64,000 nt of DNA from Butyriboletus loyo (GCA_038093515.1 JBBPSI010000009.1:124001-188000), one strand, 5' to 3'; counted from the first letter of the stretch, positions 1-12,317 are shown. Notes: generated by a model not told the origin, from the letters alone. Made by a program: numbers and translations.

Positions 1-565
1 TACCTGTGCATGAATTCCAAGTTTACAGTAGCTTCAACACGTCTGACTGTCCCTATAGACTCGAATCCGACTTTGGACTTGGGCGTGAGAGAGAAGAGGT
101 ACCAGGAGTGTATCCCTTGCGCAAACGGACGGAGGTGGCGTGCATTCGTGCAAGAGGGAACGCACCTGCGCAGGAGAGCGAGAGAAAGAGGGTGAGCGAT
201 ACAACTCGGGGCGTTCCCGAAAGTGAATTAGCAAGATAACCATAACTAACGCGGTGTCAGGAGACACAAGTACAAGAAAAAGCGGCCTGCGTGGAAGCGA
301 CTCGTTGTGCCGAATCTTCGAAAACAGGCCTGATTTGAAAGAATCGATCGTGGTTCCTACTGCATCTGAGTAAGGGAGTCGTGCTACGGTCCATCTCAAG
401 GTTATTCCTTCCTACCCGTCCTCCGTAGAAAGATCGCTCTGGCTTTGGATGCGAAGATGGTACGGCGAGGGGGAATATGAGCCGAATCATTGACTAATGT
501 TCAACCTCATTGTCAAATGCGCCAAGTCGCGAGACTAGAGAGCCGATCATTCGCAGCTCACGTTG
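1..565. other. Intergenic, no gene recognised
   Basis: Several overlapping short open frames occur on both strands, but none has a recognisable motif or joins to a neighbour by plausible splicing. It lies downstream of the small minus-strand gene that ends at 566. Confidence 0.4.
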
Positions 566-891
566 CTATTTCCCTAGACCCCGCATACTCTCTGCCAACG
601 ACGCCACGGAATCTGCCTGAGGAATGGGTGATTGTGCCGTAGATGGGTTCTTCAAGGGCTAAAATATGGTTAATCGTGTCGCGCGTCGCTCCAGGTTACC
701 TTGAATCTGAAATCACGTACGCTGTACAAGAGGTTCACGTCACGGTTCAGAGCATCCCGGACGTGTTCTGACCGATCTTTGGAGAATTTCTCGTTCATTT
801 TCTTCGCAGCCTGTCTCACCCGAATGTTTTTCTTGCTGGTACTGGACCGAGTTTTGGTGGACTTGGACTTGCGGTTCGTTTTGCTTCCCAT
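566..891 (-). CDS. Small basic protein, hypothetical (2 exons)
   Basis: ATG at 891. Exon 1 runs 891-700 and exon 2 runs 658-566, with a 41-nt GT..AG intron (699-659) that keeps phase 0. The predicted protein is about 94 residues. The N-terminus is rich in Lys/Arg/Ser/Thr (starts MGSKTNRKSKSTKTR), the middle is a charged helix-like stretch (KKMNEKFSKDRSEHVRDALN), and the C-terminus ends SLAESMRGLGK. This composition fits a nuclear or ribosome-associated protein, but no family is recognised. It is divergently transcribed from YSH1 with about 200 bp between the starts, so they may share a promoter. The clean intron and frame-keeping second exon are the main evidence that it is real. Confidence 0.6.
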
Positions 892-1090
892 AGCTTTGTG
901 GATCGTCCAGTGATGGCTCGCTTATGTCAGCCAGCTGTTGGGGGAATTGCTTCAGACGATTTACAACGTGACATGCAACATTCGACTCGATAACTTAACT
1001 TTATTTGTCTTGCTGGAAACCATCCGACGCGGCCCAAAACCTTGGAAGACGCTGTACCCTTTACACTGAAGTAGTCGTGACTCAACAACA

Positions 1091-4004
1091 ATGGCAGACA
1101 CTCCGACTCTGAGTGTGACTTTGCTCGGTGCTGGTCAAGAGGTCGGACGTTCTTGCTGTGTACTCCAATATAGAGGAAAAACCATAGTTTGCGATGCAGG
1201 GGTTCACCCTGCATACAGTGGAATGGCATCCCTACCATTCGTCGATGAACTCGACTGGAGCATTGTGGATGCCATCTTGATCACGCAGTACGTTGTGAAT
1301 CATCGCCCAGGCCGAACACTAACTCGTGAAACACAGCTTCCATCTTGACCATGCTGCTGCACTGACCTACATCATGGAGAAGGTCGGGTTTGATATCTCA
1401 TTCATGTCTTACTTCGACTGACTTCTTCGCAGACCAATTTCAAGGACGGTAAAGGCAAAGTGTACATGACGCATCCCACAAAAGCTGTACACAAATTCAT
1501 GATGCAAGATTTTGTTCGTATGAGGTTTGTCGTCCATCTATGCTTGTTATGGGTCTCGCATTCAAATGTAAACACACCAGTTCCTCGTCGTCCGATGCCT
1601 TGTTCACACCGTTGGAGCTGTCCATGTCTCTCTCTTCCATCATCCCAGTCTCGGCACATCAATTAATCACGCCGTGTCCGGGTGTTTCCTTCACACCATA
1701 TCACGCAGGACACGTGCTGGGAGCTTGTATGTACTTGATTGATATTGCCGGCCTTAAAATCCTTTACACTGGCGACTACTCTCGCGAAGAGGATCGTCAC
1801 CTGGTGAAAGCGGAGATTCCTCCAACTCGACCAGATGTACTCATTGTCGAGAGTACGTATGGAGTACAAAGCTTGGAAGGAAGAGAAGAAAAGGAGCTAC
1901 GGTTTACGAGCCTGGTACACTCAATCATCAGGCGTGGTGGGCATGTTCTGCTGCCCGCCTTCGCTCTGGGTAGAGCACAGGAGTTACTTCTCATTCTGGA
2001 CGAATACTGGAAAAAACACCCCGACCTTCACAATGTTCCGATATACTACGCGTCAAGCCTTGCAAGGAAATGTATGGCGGTTTACCAGACCTATATACAC
2101 ACGATGAATGCAAACATCCGGTCAAGATTTGCGAAGCGAGACAATCCATTTGTTTTCAAGTATGTATCTTGGTCGTTATGGTTCTACTTCGTCATGCTTA
2201 TGCCTTTCGTAGACATATCTCGAATCTTCCTCAGCCACGAGGGTGGGAACGGAAAATCGCTGAGGGTCCTCCGTGCGTTGTGCTTGCTAGCCCGGGCTTC
2301 CTGCAAACGGGACCTAGTCGCGAACTACTGGAACTGTGGGCTCCGGATCCGAGGAACGGTCTTCTTATTACTGGGTACTCCATCGAGGGCACACTTGCTC
2401 GGGTGAGTGGTAGTTGGAATGGAACTAACTTTCATCGTCCTGCTTTCTCATCGTGTATCGTATTGTCGAAATGTTACATGTTATTTTCCACCTTGATGTC
2501 TGAAGAACCTCAGCTTATCATTGCTTCAAAACTGTCTAGGATATTATGACGGAACCTGAAGAGATTATCTCCCTCAAAGGGCACTCAATACCGCGGAAAA
2601 TTTCAGTGGATTATATCTCCTTCAGCGCCCATGTTGATTATTCGCAAAATTCGGAGTTTATTGAGCAAGTCAAGGCACAACATGTTGTGAGTAGTGACTC
2701 CAGACATCTATGGCGTCTGTTTAGCGAACACTTTGGGCACCCTTAGGTCCTCGTCCATGGCGAACAGACTGCGATGGGCCGTCTACGTGCTGCCATGACG
2801 GCTCGGTACAAGGATCGCGATGAAGATGTCAAAATCCATACTCCACGAAACTTAGAAACGCTCGAGCTCTCGTTCCGCGGCGAGCGCGTTGCAAAAGTGA
2901 GTTGTGATCGTCCGTTGCCCACCACGCTCGACGATGTATTTGAAACAGGCTATCGGTACGTTGGCGTCGAAAGCGCCGCAGGAAGGAGATATTGTTTCCG
3001 GCCTCCTTGTATCAAAAGATTATTCATACACGCTTCTTGACCCCCGTGACCTCCGAGACTTTGCTGGACTCTCGACCACGATCGTGACGCAAAGGCAGAG
3101 AGTTATTCTCGGCGTCGGCAAGGACTTGGTACGGTGGCATTTAGAGGGAATGTACGGCAGTGTAGAAGAAGGTCTGGATAAGAATGGGGTCCCTACGATG
3201 AGGGTGAGTCCTTTCAGTCCAGGTAATGCCACCACTGAAACAAGTTCTAGGTCATGGGCGTAGTTGACGTGAAACACACGGGTGAACACGAATTAACGCT
3301 GGAATGGGATTCTGGTGCGAGCAACGATATGATCGCCGATTCCACTCTGGCTTTGATTACGGGTATTGACAAGAGTCCAGCATCCGTGAAACGTACGTGT
3401 CAAACATACCATTCGTTTATATCGCTAATGATCATTCGGTTTGCAACGCAGTCACGACTCAATCATGCTCGCATTCACACCCTCATGCTGACTCTGACTC
3501 GGGATCGTCGTACACCCGGATACAACGCCTTGCCTGGTTTTTTGAGGCGCATTTCGGGGAGATGGAACTGCACATGCCTGAGGAAACCGACCACGACGAG
3601 CAAGAGCATGAACAAGGAGAGGATACAAGCCGCGATCCAGCACTAATTGTCCGCGTTGACGATGCTGATGCACATATCAATCTCGTCTCCCTGGTACGGC
3701 TTTTAGCATGCTGTGTTGTCCACGCCCGTTGTAATACTGACTTGCCTTCAAGGTCGTGACCAGTTCAAGCGAAGCTCTGAGGAAGCGTGTCGAGGCCGTG
3801 CTGGATATGGCGGTGATGACCGTTAGTTCACTCACCGAATCATTCCAATCAGGCACATCTTTCGCTGTAGTTGGGAAGGAAACTGATTACCAGGATGAGG
3901 CATCAGACATACCAGAGGACTCGGGTCGCTCCACTGCTCAGGAGTCAAAACTGCTTCACGCCGAAACGTCCAAGTTGGCTACGGTGGATATGGTCGAGGG
4001 CTAA
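1091..4004 (+). CDS. YSH1: Cleavage and polyadenylation endonuclease (CPSF73/Ysh1)
   Basis: Predicted endonuclease of the cleavage and polyadenylation factor, which cuts pre-mRNA 3' ends in the nucleus. The ATG at 1091 opens [20 protein letters not shown], the standard start of the metallo-beta-lactamase/beta-CASP fold. Removing a short intron near 1289-1335 restores the zinc-binding motif HFHLDH. Further motifs in order are the [11 protein letters not shown] strand, [14 protein letters not shown], the beta-CASP region around [18 protein letters not shown], and the C-terminal SFSAHVDY. All metal-binding motifs expected of an active nuclease are visible. The later part (about 2900-4004) is the less conserved C-terminal domain, ending at TAA 4004 after an acidic tail. 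At least nine short introns are needed. It is divergent from the small gene at 566-891. Confidence 0.93.
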
Positions 4005-4261
4005 GAGTCGGTGGTAGGTCTTACTTTGACCTTGGGTAGACGTGTTGCCGTTGCATCTTATTAAACCTATGTAACTGAGACGAAAGAATGTGACGTCCTC
4101 TCGCTGATCAAGGCGACATCCCTTCATTTAGTTGAGTAATTCCGGAACGATGAGTCGGGCGAGTGCCATGGGCTCGCGATATCTGATCGATGACTTTCTT
4201 CAGTTGTTGATGGCCAGGCTTCAGACTCGGGATTGCGGGGGAAAAAGGTGGCGACACTCTA

Positions 4262-5420
4262 CTACTCTGGTTGAACTTGTACTGCTGCTTTCACTCTGTT
4301 TACATTGACGGAACGATTCAAGTTATATACACAACTATCGTGTCCCATCGCCCTGCTTATGATGGTAACGTCGGGTATGAGCCTGGAAATGGACTCGGAG
4401 GCGGCGGCAGCGGACGTGGTGGTCGGTAAATGCGCACGAGAGGGATGAAAGGAAGAGGCCACATGAGAGGGAAGGGCGGACGGAGCGCAAGAGGCTTGGG
4501 TCACTTGTGATGATGGGAGTGATTCGGAAGGGCCGACGGGCACTGTAGATTCACAGTTGGATGTGGATGCAGTTGTCCGGAGCTGCAAGAACCCAGAGGT
4601 AACTTACCTGCCTCACTGGGGGTTGATGCCTTGTCCCTCTTTGACTTCTTCGCCATAGGGGCCTTGGCGGTTGTCACAGCGAACAAGCATCATTCATATA
4701 AGACTAGCACGAACTTGAATGCAAACAAAAGACTCACACTTTGCAATGGAAAAGCCCAAATGCTACGCTGCCAGATCTGCCTGCTTCTGCCAGTCCCCAG
4801 CTGGGACCTTTGCGACTCGGAACCCGTAGGTAGAGCCTGACCGGGTTGGGTCTGCGTTGTCCTTGCCTTTTCCCGATCCACGTGGGCGAATATGTACAAA
4901 TCAATATATCATCATGGACCAATATGGCTCACCTATATCATCTATATTCTGGTATTCCAGGATGAGATCCTTGTGGAGAACTCTCCACGCATCGACAGTG
5001 TTGTATTCATGGCGGCCGACGTGGAATTCTAAGACAAGGTAGAGATTGAAGAGCTCGGAGCGGAAGCCAGCTTTGTCCTTGTTCCTCCGCACCGTCGTCA
5101 AAAGACCCTCCACCACCCCATCCATATAGAACACACACCGCTGTAGCATCGGACGAAGGTTCTGGGCCAGCTGGAGGCTGGCACCGCGCTGTTGAAGTTC
5201 CATGTATAAATGGTGCCGCCAAACAAAGCGGCACAGATGAGCATGATCGTATTCTGGCATTCGGATTTGGGTACCCACGATACACTTGACCTCTGCGCCA
5301 AACACCCGGACATCGAAGAACCCCCCACCACAGGTGGACTCGGGAAGGTAGCGTGTGGCCATGATGAGGCGGAGCTCGCTCGCCGCAGGAACTGCATTCG
5401 AGAAGAAAAGGTCGGACATT
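4262..5420 (-). CDS. Hypothetical fungal protein, multi-exon
   Basis: The first exon from ATG 5420 (MSDLFFSNAVPAASELRLIM) is a well-behaved coding stretch of about 165 residues with regular helical composition. It is joined by a GT..AG intron near 4930-4880 to a segment reading STYGFRVAKVPAGDWQKQAD. A lysine-rich segment (APMAKKSKRDKAS) follows, then a 65-nt intron (about 4605-4541) and a Ser/Thr/Pro-rich tail to the stop at 4262. The join between 4770 and 4660 could not be phased with confidence. No family is recognised. It converges on YSH1, 257 bp from its stop. Confidence 0.5.
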
Positions 5421-5945
5421 GTTGCGGAATGGTCAAAGGCAACGATACGTTGGTGTGTGGACTTTGAAAAACAGATCAAATTTGACGAAAGTGGTAACGT
5501 ACCAGTAACCGGCGATAATTAGATGATGTCTGGTCGTGTACTGACAAGGGATGCAAAGTGTTCCTCGTCCGCACATCGAGAGGGGGAAGCGATGCAGATT
5601 ATGCCATCACAAACCACTTGACGCCCTTTATTTCCATGTAGAACCACCAAAGTTTAATTTATCGCGAATGTTCCCGACGTTGAAGGTGGGGGGATAACGA
5701 ACCCGGCCTTTGGAAAACTGGCCTCACTCTCACTCGCACTTGTTTGACGGATGCTCGGCGTTGGATGCATTGGATGGTCTCCACTTGCCGGAAGGGGCTG
5801 CTCACCCGTCTTCTTGCCGAATAAACAATCCACGGAAAGACAGACCTGTGGAGTACTATCCCGTTTGCACCATGCGCGCATCTGACCATCGTCACCAACT
5901 TGAATAGGTCCATCAACGCTTACGTTCAATGGTCAACCTAGCCAG
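5421..5945. other. Intergenic with one unassigned minus-strand frame
   Basis: A 91-codon minus-strand frame (5929-5654) starts MNVSVDGPIQVGDDGQMRAW and ends in a Ser/Pro-rich tail. It may be an exon, but no splice partner or family was found. Otherwise nothing is recognised. Confidence 0.25.
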
Positions 5946-6241
5946 CGATTTTCATCACCGTGAACAGCCTAGAGGAAGTCTCCAAGAACAAGGGCGTTGG
6001 TATGGCCCAAATAGCGCTTGCTTAATCGCTAGCTCAGGATGTTGTTACCGCACGCAATATTGTTGGAACTACCTCATTGGATAGGCTATTGGATCTCCTC
6101 GGTCAGCTTTTCGAACATGTCCTTGAGTACAACACTCACATCCGCATGTCTTCAGGTGCCATCAACATTACACTCACGCCTGAGAAGAAGAAATACCTGG
6201 AGGAACCATACGGGGCGGGGAATGCAATTGGTCACAACTAA
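5946..6241 (+). pseudogene. Aldo-keto reductase C-terminal relic
   Basis: The translation reads EEVSKNKGVGMAQIALA, stop, SLAQDVVTA..NIVGTTSLDRLLDLL. After removal of a 54-nt GT..AG intron (6102-6155) it continues GAINITLTPEKKKYLEEPY and ends IGHN before TAA. This is the C-terminal quarter of the fungal AKR fold (MAQIALAWSLA, PIVGTTSL and LEEPY motifs). The Trp expected in ALAWSLA is replaced by TAA at 6023-6025. No N-terminal barrel (catalytic Asp/Tyr/Lys/His) is found upstream. The intron borders survive, so the decay looks fairly recent. Confidence 0.75.
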
Positions 6242-6704
6242 ATTCCGTACTGAGGACTTGTATGAATAGAGTACGTTCAGCAACTGGTCCCGTGAAGACA
6301 TACCATCCACTGACCTTGGGTCACGATGCCCCTGTGCGAGAAAGCTATTCTCTAGGTTTGATGATTCAGATCTAGGTTCCACCATATCACGTTGCAAGGC
6401 AATTTACTGCGATCTCGTAACACATGTCCACTACTTCGTAAGCTCAAGAGCGTGCGGGTATCCGATATTTCACAAGTACTTCCACCAACTTGGTGCACTC
6501 TTGATTCGACTGCTCAATTTTCACTAAATTTGATAGATGTAGATCCTCGAGAGCGAGCATTCTAGACAGCGAATACAGGGCGTATTCGACAGCCACTCTA
6601 CCAGTTCCCTATATTGTGCACCGTACGTCCCCGTCATCGCGTTCTCTCCTAGAGCCAGCACAGAACGAGACGGCGGGAACGTACGGTGTGCTCCAACCCA
6701 GACA
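6242..6704. other. Intergenic, nothing recognised
   Basis: Only short unrelated open frames on both strands. No motif, repeat or RNA gene was seen. Confidence 0.4.
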
Positions 6705-7883
6705 CTAAAAGCAATGCAAGCTGGGACTGGCGTTCACCCGAGCAGCGTGTCGTCCCAAACGTCCAAACGTCCAATGGTCCACACTAGACATAGCATCCGA
6801 GCTTTGAATCCCGAGCACCTGATCGTTACTTGTGGCTGGAGGCTCACAGCTATCCCCGGCTAGATAGTTTCGCTTCTCGTTTGATGCGGAATCGTTCTGT
6901 TTTATCCGGAAGCAAGAGCTCCAGAGGGCAAGCCGAACTGCCCACTGCTTCAACGTCAAGTGTTGCGGTACAAACGAGGGACCGGGGGACGAAAGCGCAA
7001 CCGACACGTGGTCATCTTCTACCTCGTCCTCCTCGTTCGGTTGTTGAGTCCTTGTGAAGAGCGCCAAACCGAGGGTTCACTAACGCCCAGTGTACGGCAG
7101 AGCCTGTCAACGAATCGTCCGAGAAGTAAGAAGAGAGCTTTGGGACATGAATGGCTAAGTCTCTCTTCATACTCGAGAAAAGTCGGTTGGTCGCGTTTTG
7201 CTTCCGTGACTCGACCTCAGAGGTCCCAAACGGAGGAGGCGAGGTTATCTGATTTGCTAGGGTGATGCCGAACGTTACGTGCTAGGAAAGACACCAGAGG
7301 GGAATAAGAGGCGAGAATAAGTCAATGAGTTGCCAGAGTTGGAGGTTACTGGAGCAGGAGACTGCTGGAGAGCGATCCGTGTTTTGAAGTCGGCAGCAGT
7401 GACGAGCCGTGTTAAGGATGACGCACGTCTTCGTCATCCAGGTCGTTTGGAGGGTTAGGTATGGAAATGGCTGGTGAGGATGAAAACCCGACAGAGGTGG
7501 GCATATCGCTGTCATCGAATAGGCAAGCGCTCCAAAAGCGAACCAACAAGCCCTCTGGCGAGCTCGTTGCGGTGCATCAGCAGGACGACAGTGAAAAGTT
7601 GCCTGAGGTCCTTCTTCGTCGACTTGACCCTGGGAGCAATGAGTTTATTCGGCTTGGGAAGGTCGGTATCGAGTAAACGACCCGAGTGCCTCCTTGGTCT
7701 TCCAATAAGTTAAGGTGAGACTACGGCGTAGTGGGTGCGTCAGGTAACCTTTTACTAAAATCATTTAGTTGTGCATACCACTATGGGGTTTGCCTTAGCA
7801 ACGCCAACCTGAGCCTTGCTCGTGTTGTAGGGCATGGACGACTTGGCGAGCTCCTTCCTGGGCGGCGTGTCGCAAGCAGACAT
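6705..7883 (-). CDS. Hypothetical multi-exon protein (tentative)
   Basis: A chain of coding-like segments runs on the minus strand. It begins with MSACDTPPRKELAKSS from a possible ATG at 7883, then a basic segment (DLPKPNKLIAPRVKSTKKDL) and an acidic Pro/Ser segment ending NPPNDLDDED. That last segment joins in phase 0 across a 64-nt intron (about 7411-7348) to QSPAPVTSNSGNSLTYSRLL. Further downstream are TSPPPFGTSEVESRKQNATN and a last exon reading PNEEDEVEDDHVSVALSSPG to the stop at 6705. The ATG overlaps a possible donor (GTATGT), so the true start may lie upstream in a hydrophobic frame reaching 8020. No family is recognised. Span and exon joins are provisional, and the last exons could be a separate gene. 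Confidence 0.33.
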
Positions 7884-8118
7884 ACCGAGGAAATCTCGAG
7901 GCCGGTCAACGAAAGTAGAAAGACGAGGAATGGCAAATAGCGGAGGGAGCGTGCAACGTCTGAAGGTTGTGAAGGAAAGAGGGTAGGGGGAAGAACTTGG
8001 AGTTTATATATCATTGGCATTGGAATGTGAACTGGATGCCATTGGCTGACTTGAATACGCCAATTGGCAGCAATTTCCCACGACGAAATCCAAGTGCTAA
8101 AGACATCACCGATAGTAC

Positions 8119-9478
8119 CTACTTCTTGGGTAACATCTCCTCAGCCTTATTTTCTACCTCGTCTCGCAGGAAACCAACACCCTGCGGGGTATATTCGCTG
8201 AATGTGTTCTCCGTGCGAATTACATTGATTTCCAGAGGATATGTGCTTATCGTTTGACCACTCCGAGTCGGACGTGACCGAGTCTGAGCAAGGCCTACCC
8301 GCGCGACAATGAGCAAGGGCGATATAGTCTGCAACCTCTCATCACAACGAAACCTAACGTAACAGATGGAAGCGACTCACCGCAATTTGCGTCGCGATAC
8401 CGACACCCACGATTCCGGACTCGTGGCCAGATACAAATAAACCAAACATGATCACCGTGCACACCGTGATGAGTGCTCCGCACTCCACTACCAAGAGGAT
8501 AGTGCTTTGGTAATTTAAATGTCTTTGAGTGCCCAACGGAGCAGTTATACGTTCTGCTTTCCAGAGACGGTATGCGATGCCAAAGTTTGCTGTCAAGTTC
8601 GTGGTAGTCTCGAGTCCCCATCCAGCCAAGCCAAAAACAAGCAGATTGTGGGGTGAGGCCAAGGCAGTAGTTGGTATAAAGTTGGATACAGCGATTGTCG
8701 CGATACCTTGAATATTTTGTCGCAAGTTGAACACTCAACTTCGATGATCGACACTTACAGACATGTGCAGCCCAGAAAATCAGCTATCATTCGAGTTCAA
8801 TACGACATCTAGTCAGAATGGTTCCAGGAGACACTTGCCGGAATGATGCAGATTTTGAATTTCCGTCCCCAGAGACCGTATAATCGCCATATCTGACGCG
8901 CAATCAGCAAAATAATGTCTAGCGAGAGGGGGTACATACCAGCAGCAGCTCTTGTACAAAGGTCTTGATCCAATAGTTACTCTCGATCCATCCATGGCAT
9001 CAAGTCAAAGGCAAGCAGCTTACATTTATGACATAGACGTAGAATCCAATAATGAATGCTTTACTGCCGCCCGGATTTGAGTAGTACACATCAGGATCAA
9101 CTCCGCGGGCGAAAGCTTGGAGCAGTTGAACGAGTGTGATGATAACATGAGCAGTAGATAATGAAAATTGCACAACAGCTGCAGTAAGAACCCTGGGGTA
9201 TTTTCCGGTGAACATCGTTCGATTTAACTAGGGGCTAGCGGAGATTACCTGGGAGATGACGTCGCACTTGACGTCAAGACGTGGATGCAGAATCCAAACA
9301 ACATGCAGCTTGTGCACCTTAGCCGGACCTCCAATGCAAATATGCGAGATGATTACGCACTTGACACCTATGAACTGGTTAGTAGTCAGCATATGAAGGC
9401 TAGATGCCTGGTCATACCATAGAAAATCGACTCCAGGCATGCACAGATGAGATACATCTGCCCTAGTGTTTGAGGCAT
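8119..9478 (-). CDS. Agaricomycete seven-TM integral membrane protein
   Basis: ATG at 9478 starts MPQTLGQMYLICACLESIFY, followed by a donor inside the next codon. Successive exons give hydrophobic segments: VKCVIISHICIG, then VLTAAVVQFSLSTAHVIITL, then SKAFIIGFYVYVINN. The next (DIILLIARQIWRLYGLWGRK) has the W-G-R/N-K-x-K-I-C signature that follows TM4 in this family. These are followed by IATIAVSNFIP, the long NLLVFGLAGWGLETTTNLTA helix, and a last TM pair ending ISPLLIVARVGLA. The polar tail ends at stop 8119. The order of segments and the conserved Arg-Leu-Trp after TM5 match a large, functionally unassigned basidiomycete seven-TM family. A plasma-membrane or secretory-pathway location is inferred. 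At least six introns are needed. Confidence 0.7.
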
Positions 9479-9864
9479 GATGAGGGGGATAGGGTGATTC
9501 TAGAGGTGGCCATCAAGGCATCAAATATCGGCACCTACATATATGCGCGACACCGCGAGGCTAACCTTTTGGGAAGGGTTCCCCAAAGATGCGGATATTT
9601 TTGGATATCCATACAGCAATATCCATCCTGCGAGAACTCGGTTACCCCTCTACACTTGGGAGGACACCGCTTCATGACGAACATGGGCGCTGGACTACTC
9701 AGGCTAGGCTGCTCCATAGGTAATCAATGAAGTAACGTGCCTGCTTTGTAAAGTTGCCTTCCCATGTCTGCTGGCGCATGGAAGTGCCGACATCGCAGCT
9801 AGGCTCACCCAGCCAACACGACCGCTGGACCGTGTGAGGTGGTTAGAGACTTGAGCGCCAAATA

Positions 9865-10155
9865 TTAAACGAGCTCGTCGCAGAGTCCGGCAATCAGCGC
9901 TTGTAGATCTCGGTCATTTGGAGCCCGACGAGAACGGCTTATGAGCGATGAGTGCTGCGGCTGCACGTCCACGCCTTCCCCACTTGGACCGTGACGGACG
10001 TGCTTTGAAGAGGCCGACTCGACAGCGTCAATAGTGCTGAAGAACCCATGATGGACATACTTGGCCGCGTTTGAGCCTTTCGGTACGATGAATCCACTCT
10101 CGGGGTCAGTTGGCAGGTGGCCGTGTCCGTGATGGAAGTCACGGCGTCCAAACAT
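9865..10155 (-). CDS. Short hypothetical ORF (tentative)
   Basis: A 96-codon minus-strand frame starting MFGRRDFHHGHGHLPTDPES, with even composition and no stop-rich neighbours. It lies between the seven-TM gene and the divergently transcribed GH76 gene. No domain, signal peptide or splice partner was found. The flanks 9479-9864 and 10156-10470 contain nothing recognisable. It may be chance. Confidence 0.22.
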   Translation of the reverse strand: MFGRRDFHHGHGHLPTDPESGFIVPKGSNAAKYVHHGFFSTIDAVESASSKHVRHGPSGEGVDVQPQHSSLISRSRRAPNDRDLQALIAGLCDELV

Positions 10156-10470
10156 TTGAGGTCGTGGCGATAAATCGTAGTGTTTCGTTTGATTGCCCGG
10201 TTTCGCGACAATAGACCGGGGACATAGAACAAGTCACACTACTCACGTCAACTGAATCATTTCTCCCGGGTCGCCCTGTGGCAACGACATTGAGTCTCGA
10301 GACAACATCCAAATAACTACCCCAGTCACAGTTGCACAGATACTCGGTTCAAGGGCGGCTCGTAAAAATGGTCCCAGACTTGATCTTTCTCTGCGCCCAC
10401 TGGGAGCAGACCCGAATGCTCGGCTAATGGCCCTTGCATTTCATCCTCGGGACAACAACACGCCCCAGAC

Positions 10471-12317
10471 ATGCGCCATTTTGCTACACCAATACTTTTC
10501 CTCCTTGCTGCCCTGTCTAGCGCGAATGCAGCCTCATTGCAGTGTTCGGACATGTTGAACGAAGCTATCGTGCGTTTATCCCTGCTCGTACCCTGACGCG
10601 AAAGCCTGACGAGACCAATCAAAGTTGATTGCAAACGAGTTGCAGTCCAAGTACTGGGACAGTCCTTCTGGTTCCTATACCAGTGGCGAGCTTTGGACCG
10701 ACGCTGTAGGTACAATGCTATCTATTCCATCTCGAGGTCTGATCATCCTGTACACAGAACACCTTGGAGGATTTACAAAACGTCATGCTCCAGACGGGCA
10801 CTGACACATACGCGGATATTGCCGACAATTCATACATTGGACAGGCTGCTTTGAATCCTCAGACAAACTGGGATTCGTTCTTTGGCGGAAGCTACGATGA
10901 CGCGCAGGTATTTGCCACTTCTCGCTACCTTGCGGAATGCGATGACGAACGACGCTCTCCAGTGGGTTATACTCGCGTTGTGGAGGATCTGCGACTACAA
11001 GACTTCCCGCGGCGTGAGCTGCAGCCAGTATATGGTGAGATCAATACACCCTGTCCCGAGTTTCATCTCATCTCATTGACTAGTCCTCTGCCCTTGCGAT
11101 ATACGACATGGTTGCAGCACAGTGGGATGACACTTGCGGAGGTGGTGGTAAGTCTTCACTTACACCCTCCCTTTCTTACTCTCTTGTTGATTTGCTTGCT
11201 GCTAGTCTGGTGGTCGAGTGATCACACATACAAGAACGCAATCACTAACGAGTTATTTCTCTTGACATCGGCCCATGCTTACTCGAAAACAGGAAATGAC
11301 ACTTACCTCCAGAACGCGCTCACGGTAAGGATGATCGTTCCCATTGCGTTCAACGACCATGTACTGATCTGACCAGGAATACAATTGGTGTATGTCTTTG
11401 ATCAAATGGGGTTTACCACCACCAATCATGTATGCTCCTCTACAGTAATGAATTCCGGCATGCAAGGACCGGATGGTTTGTTCAACGATGGATTAGACCT
11501 CTGCACGTGCCAGAACAACGGAGCGGTGGGTCCCAGTGGTCATGCGGATATTGCTCACGCTCACCGTCACATCACAGACCGCGTGGACCTACAACCAAGT
11601 CCGTCCATCTCCCCATGACTTGGCATCCTTCTCTGACCTCCTCTTCTCTGGCTCCCTGACAGGCCGTCATCGCATCCGGACTTGCCGCACTCTACGTCGT
11701 CGACGGTGGTCGAAACACGACGTTCTTACAGCAAGCACAAGTCAGCTTGGACGCGACGATCCACAGTTCACTCACCTGCGACAACGTCCTAAAAGAATCA
11801 TGCGACGACACCCAATCCGGTGGCTCTGTCTGCGACAAGGACCAGGTCAGTTCTCGGCGCACCCAACACATCCGCCCATGTAACGCTGATACATACCTTC
11901 TCTTCCCGCGCAGCAAATATTCAAGGTAAGACGGATCGCGTCTCTCATTCCATCTCTCCGTGGTCCATATTGACCGACGACCGCTGACACCCCTGGCGAA
12001 ACCGGGGTTTCATAGGGCGTTTGGATGAAACACGTCATGTCGTTTTTGAGCTGGGCCAACGACACGTCCGTCATTACCAAGTATAGCGATTTCTTGGGGT
12101 CGCAGTACCACGCGGTGTTGCACAACACGCTGAACGCTACCTACGACGTCGGCTCCGTGTGGTATGCCTCGAACGAGGCCGGGTCTCAGTGGGGACCACA
12201 GGCGTCCGCGAGCGGTCTCGAGGCAGTCCTTTCTGCCGCCATGGTATGTCATGCTTCACATGGATAACTTGGGCGATCGGAACGACTCACGCATTTTTTT
12301 AGTATGCACCTTGCTAA
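10471..12317 (+). CDS. Secreted GH76 endo-alpha-1,6-mannanase-like enzyme
   Basis: ATG 10471 begins with a clear signal peptide (MRHFATPILFLLAALSSANA), so the protein should be secreted. After joining short introns, the chain reads NELQSKYWDSPSGSYTSGEL, then NTLEDLQNVMLQ, then NWDSFFGGSYDDAQW. The adjacent Asp pair in that segment is the GH76 catalytic pair. It continues with CGGGVWWSSDHTYKNAITNE, DGLDLCTCQNNGA, TAWTYNQAVIASGLAALYVV and a final SGLEAVLSAAM. These are hallmarks of family GH76 (alpha-1,6-mannan hydrolases or transglycosylases). The last exon appears to be only 15 nt (12303-12317, Tyr-Ala-Pro-Cys-stop). No C-terminal hydrophobic GPI signal is present, unlike yeast Dfg5/Dcw1. About nine introns are needed. 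Confidence 0.9.
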
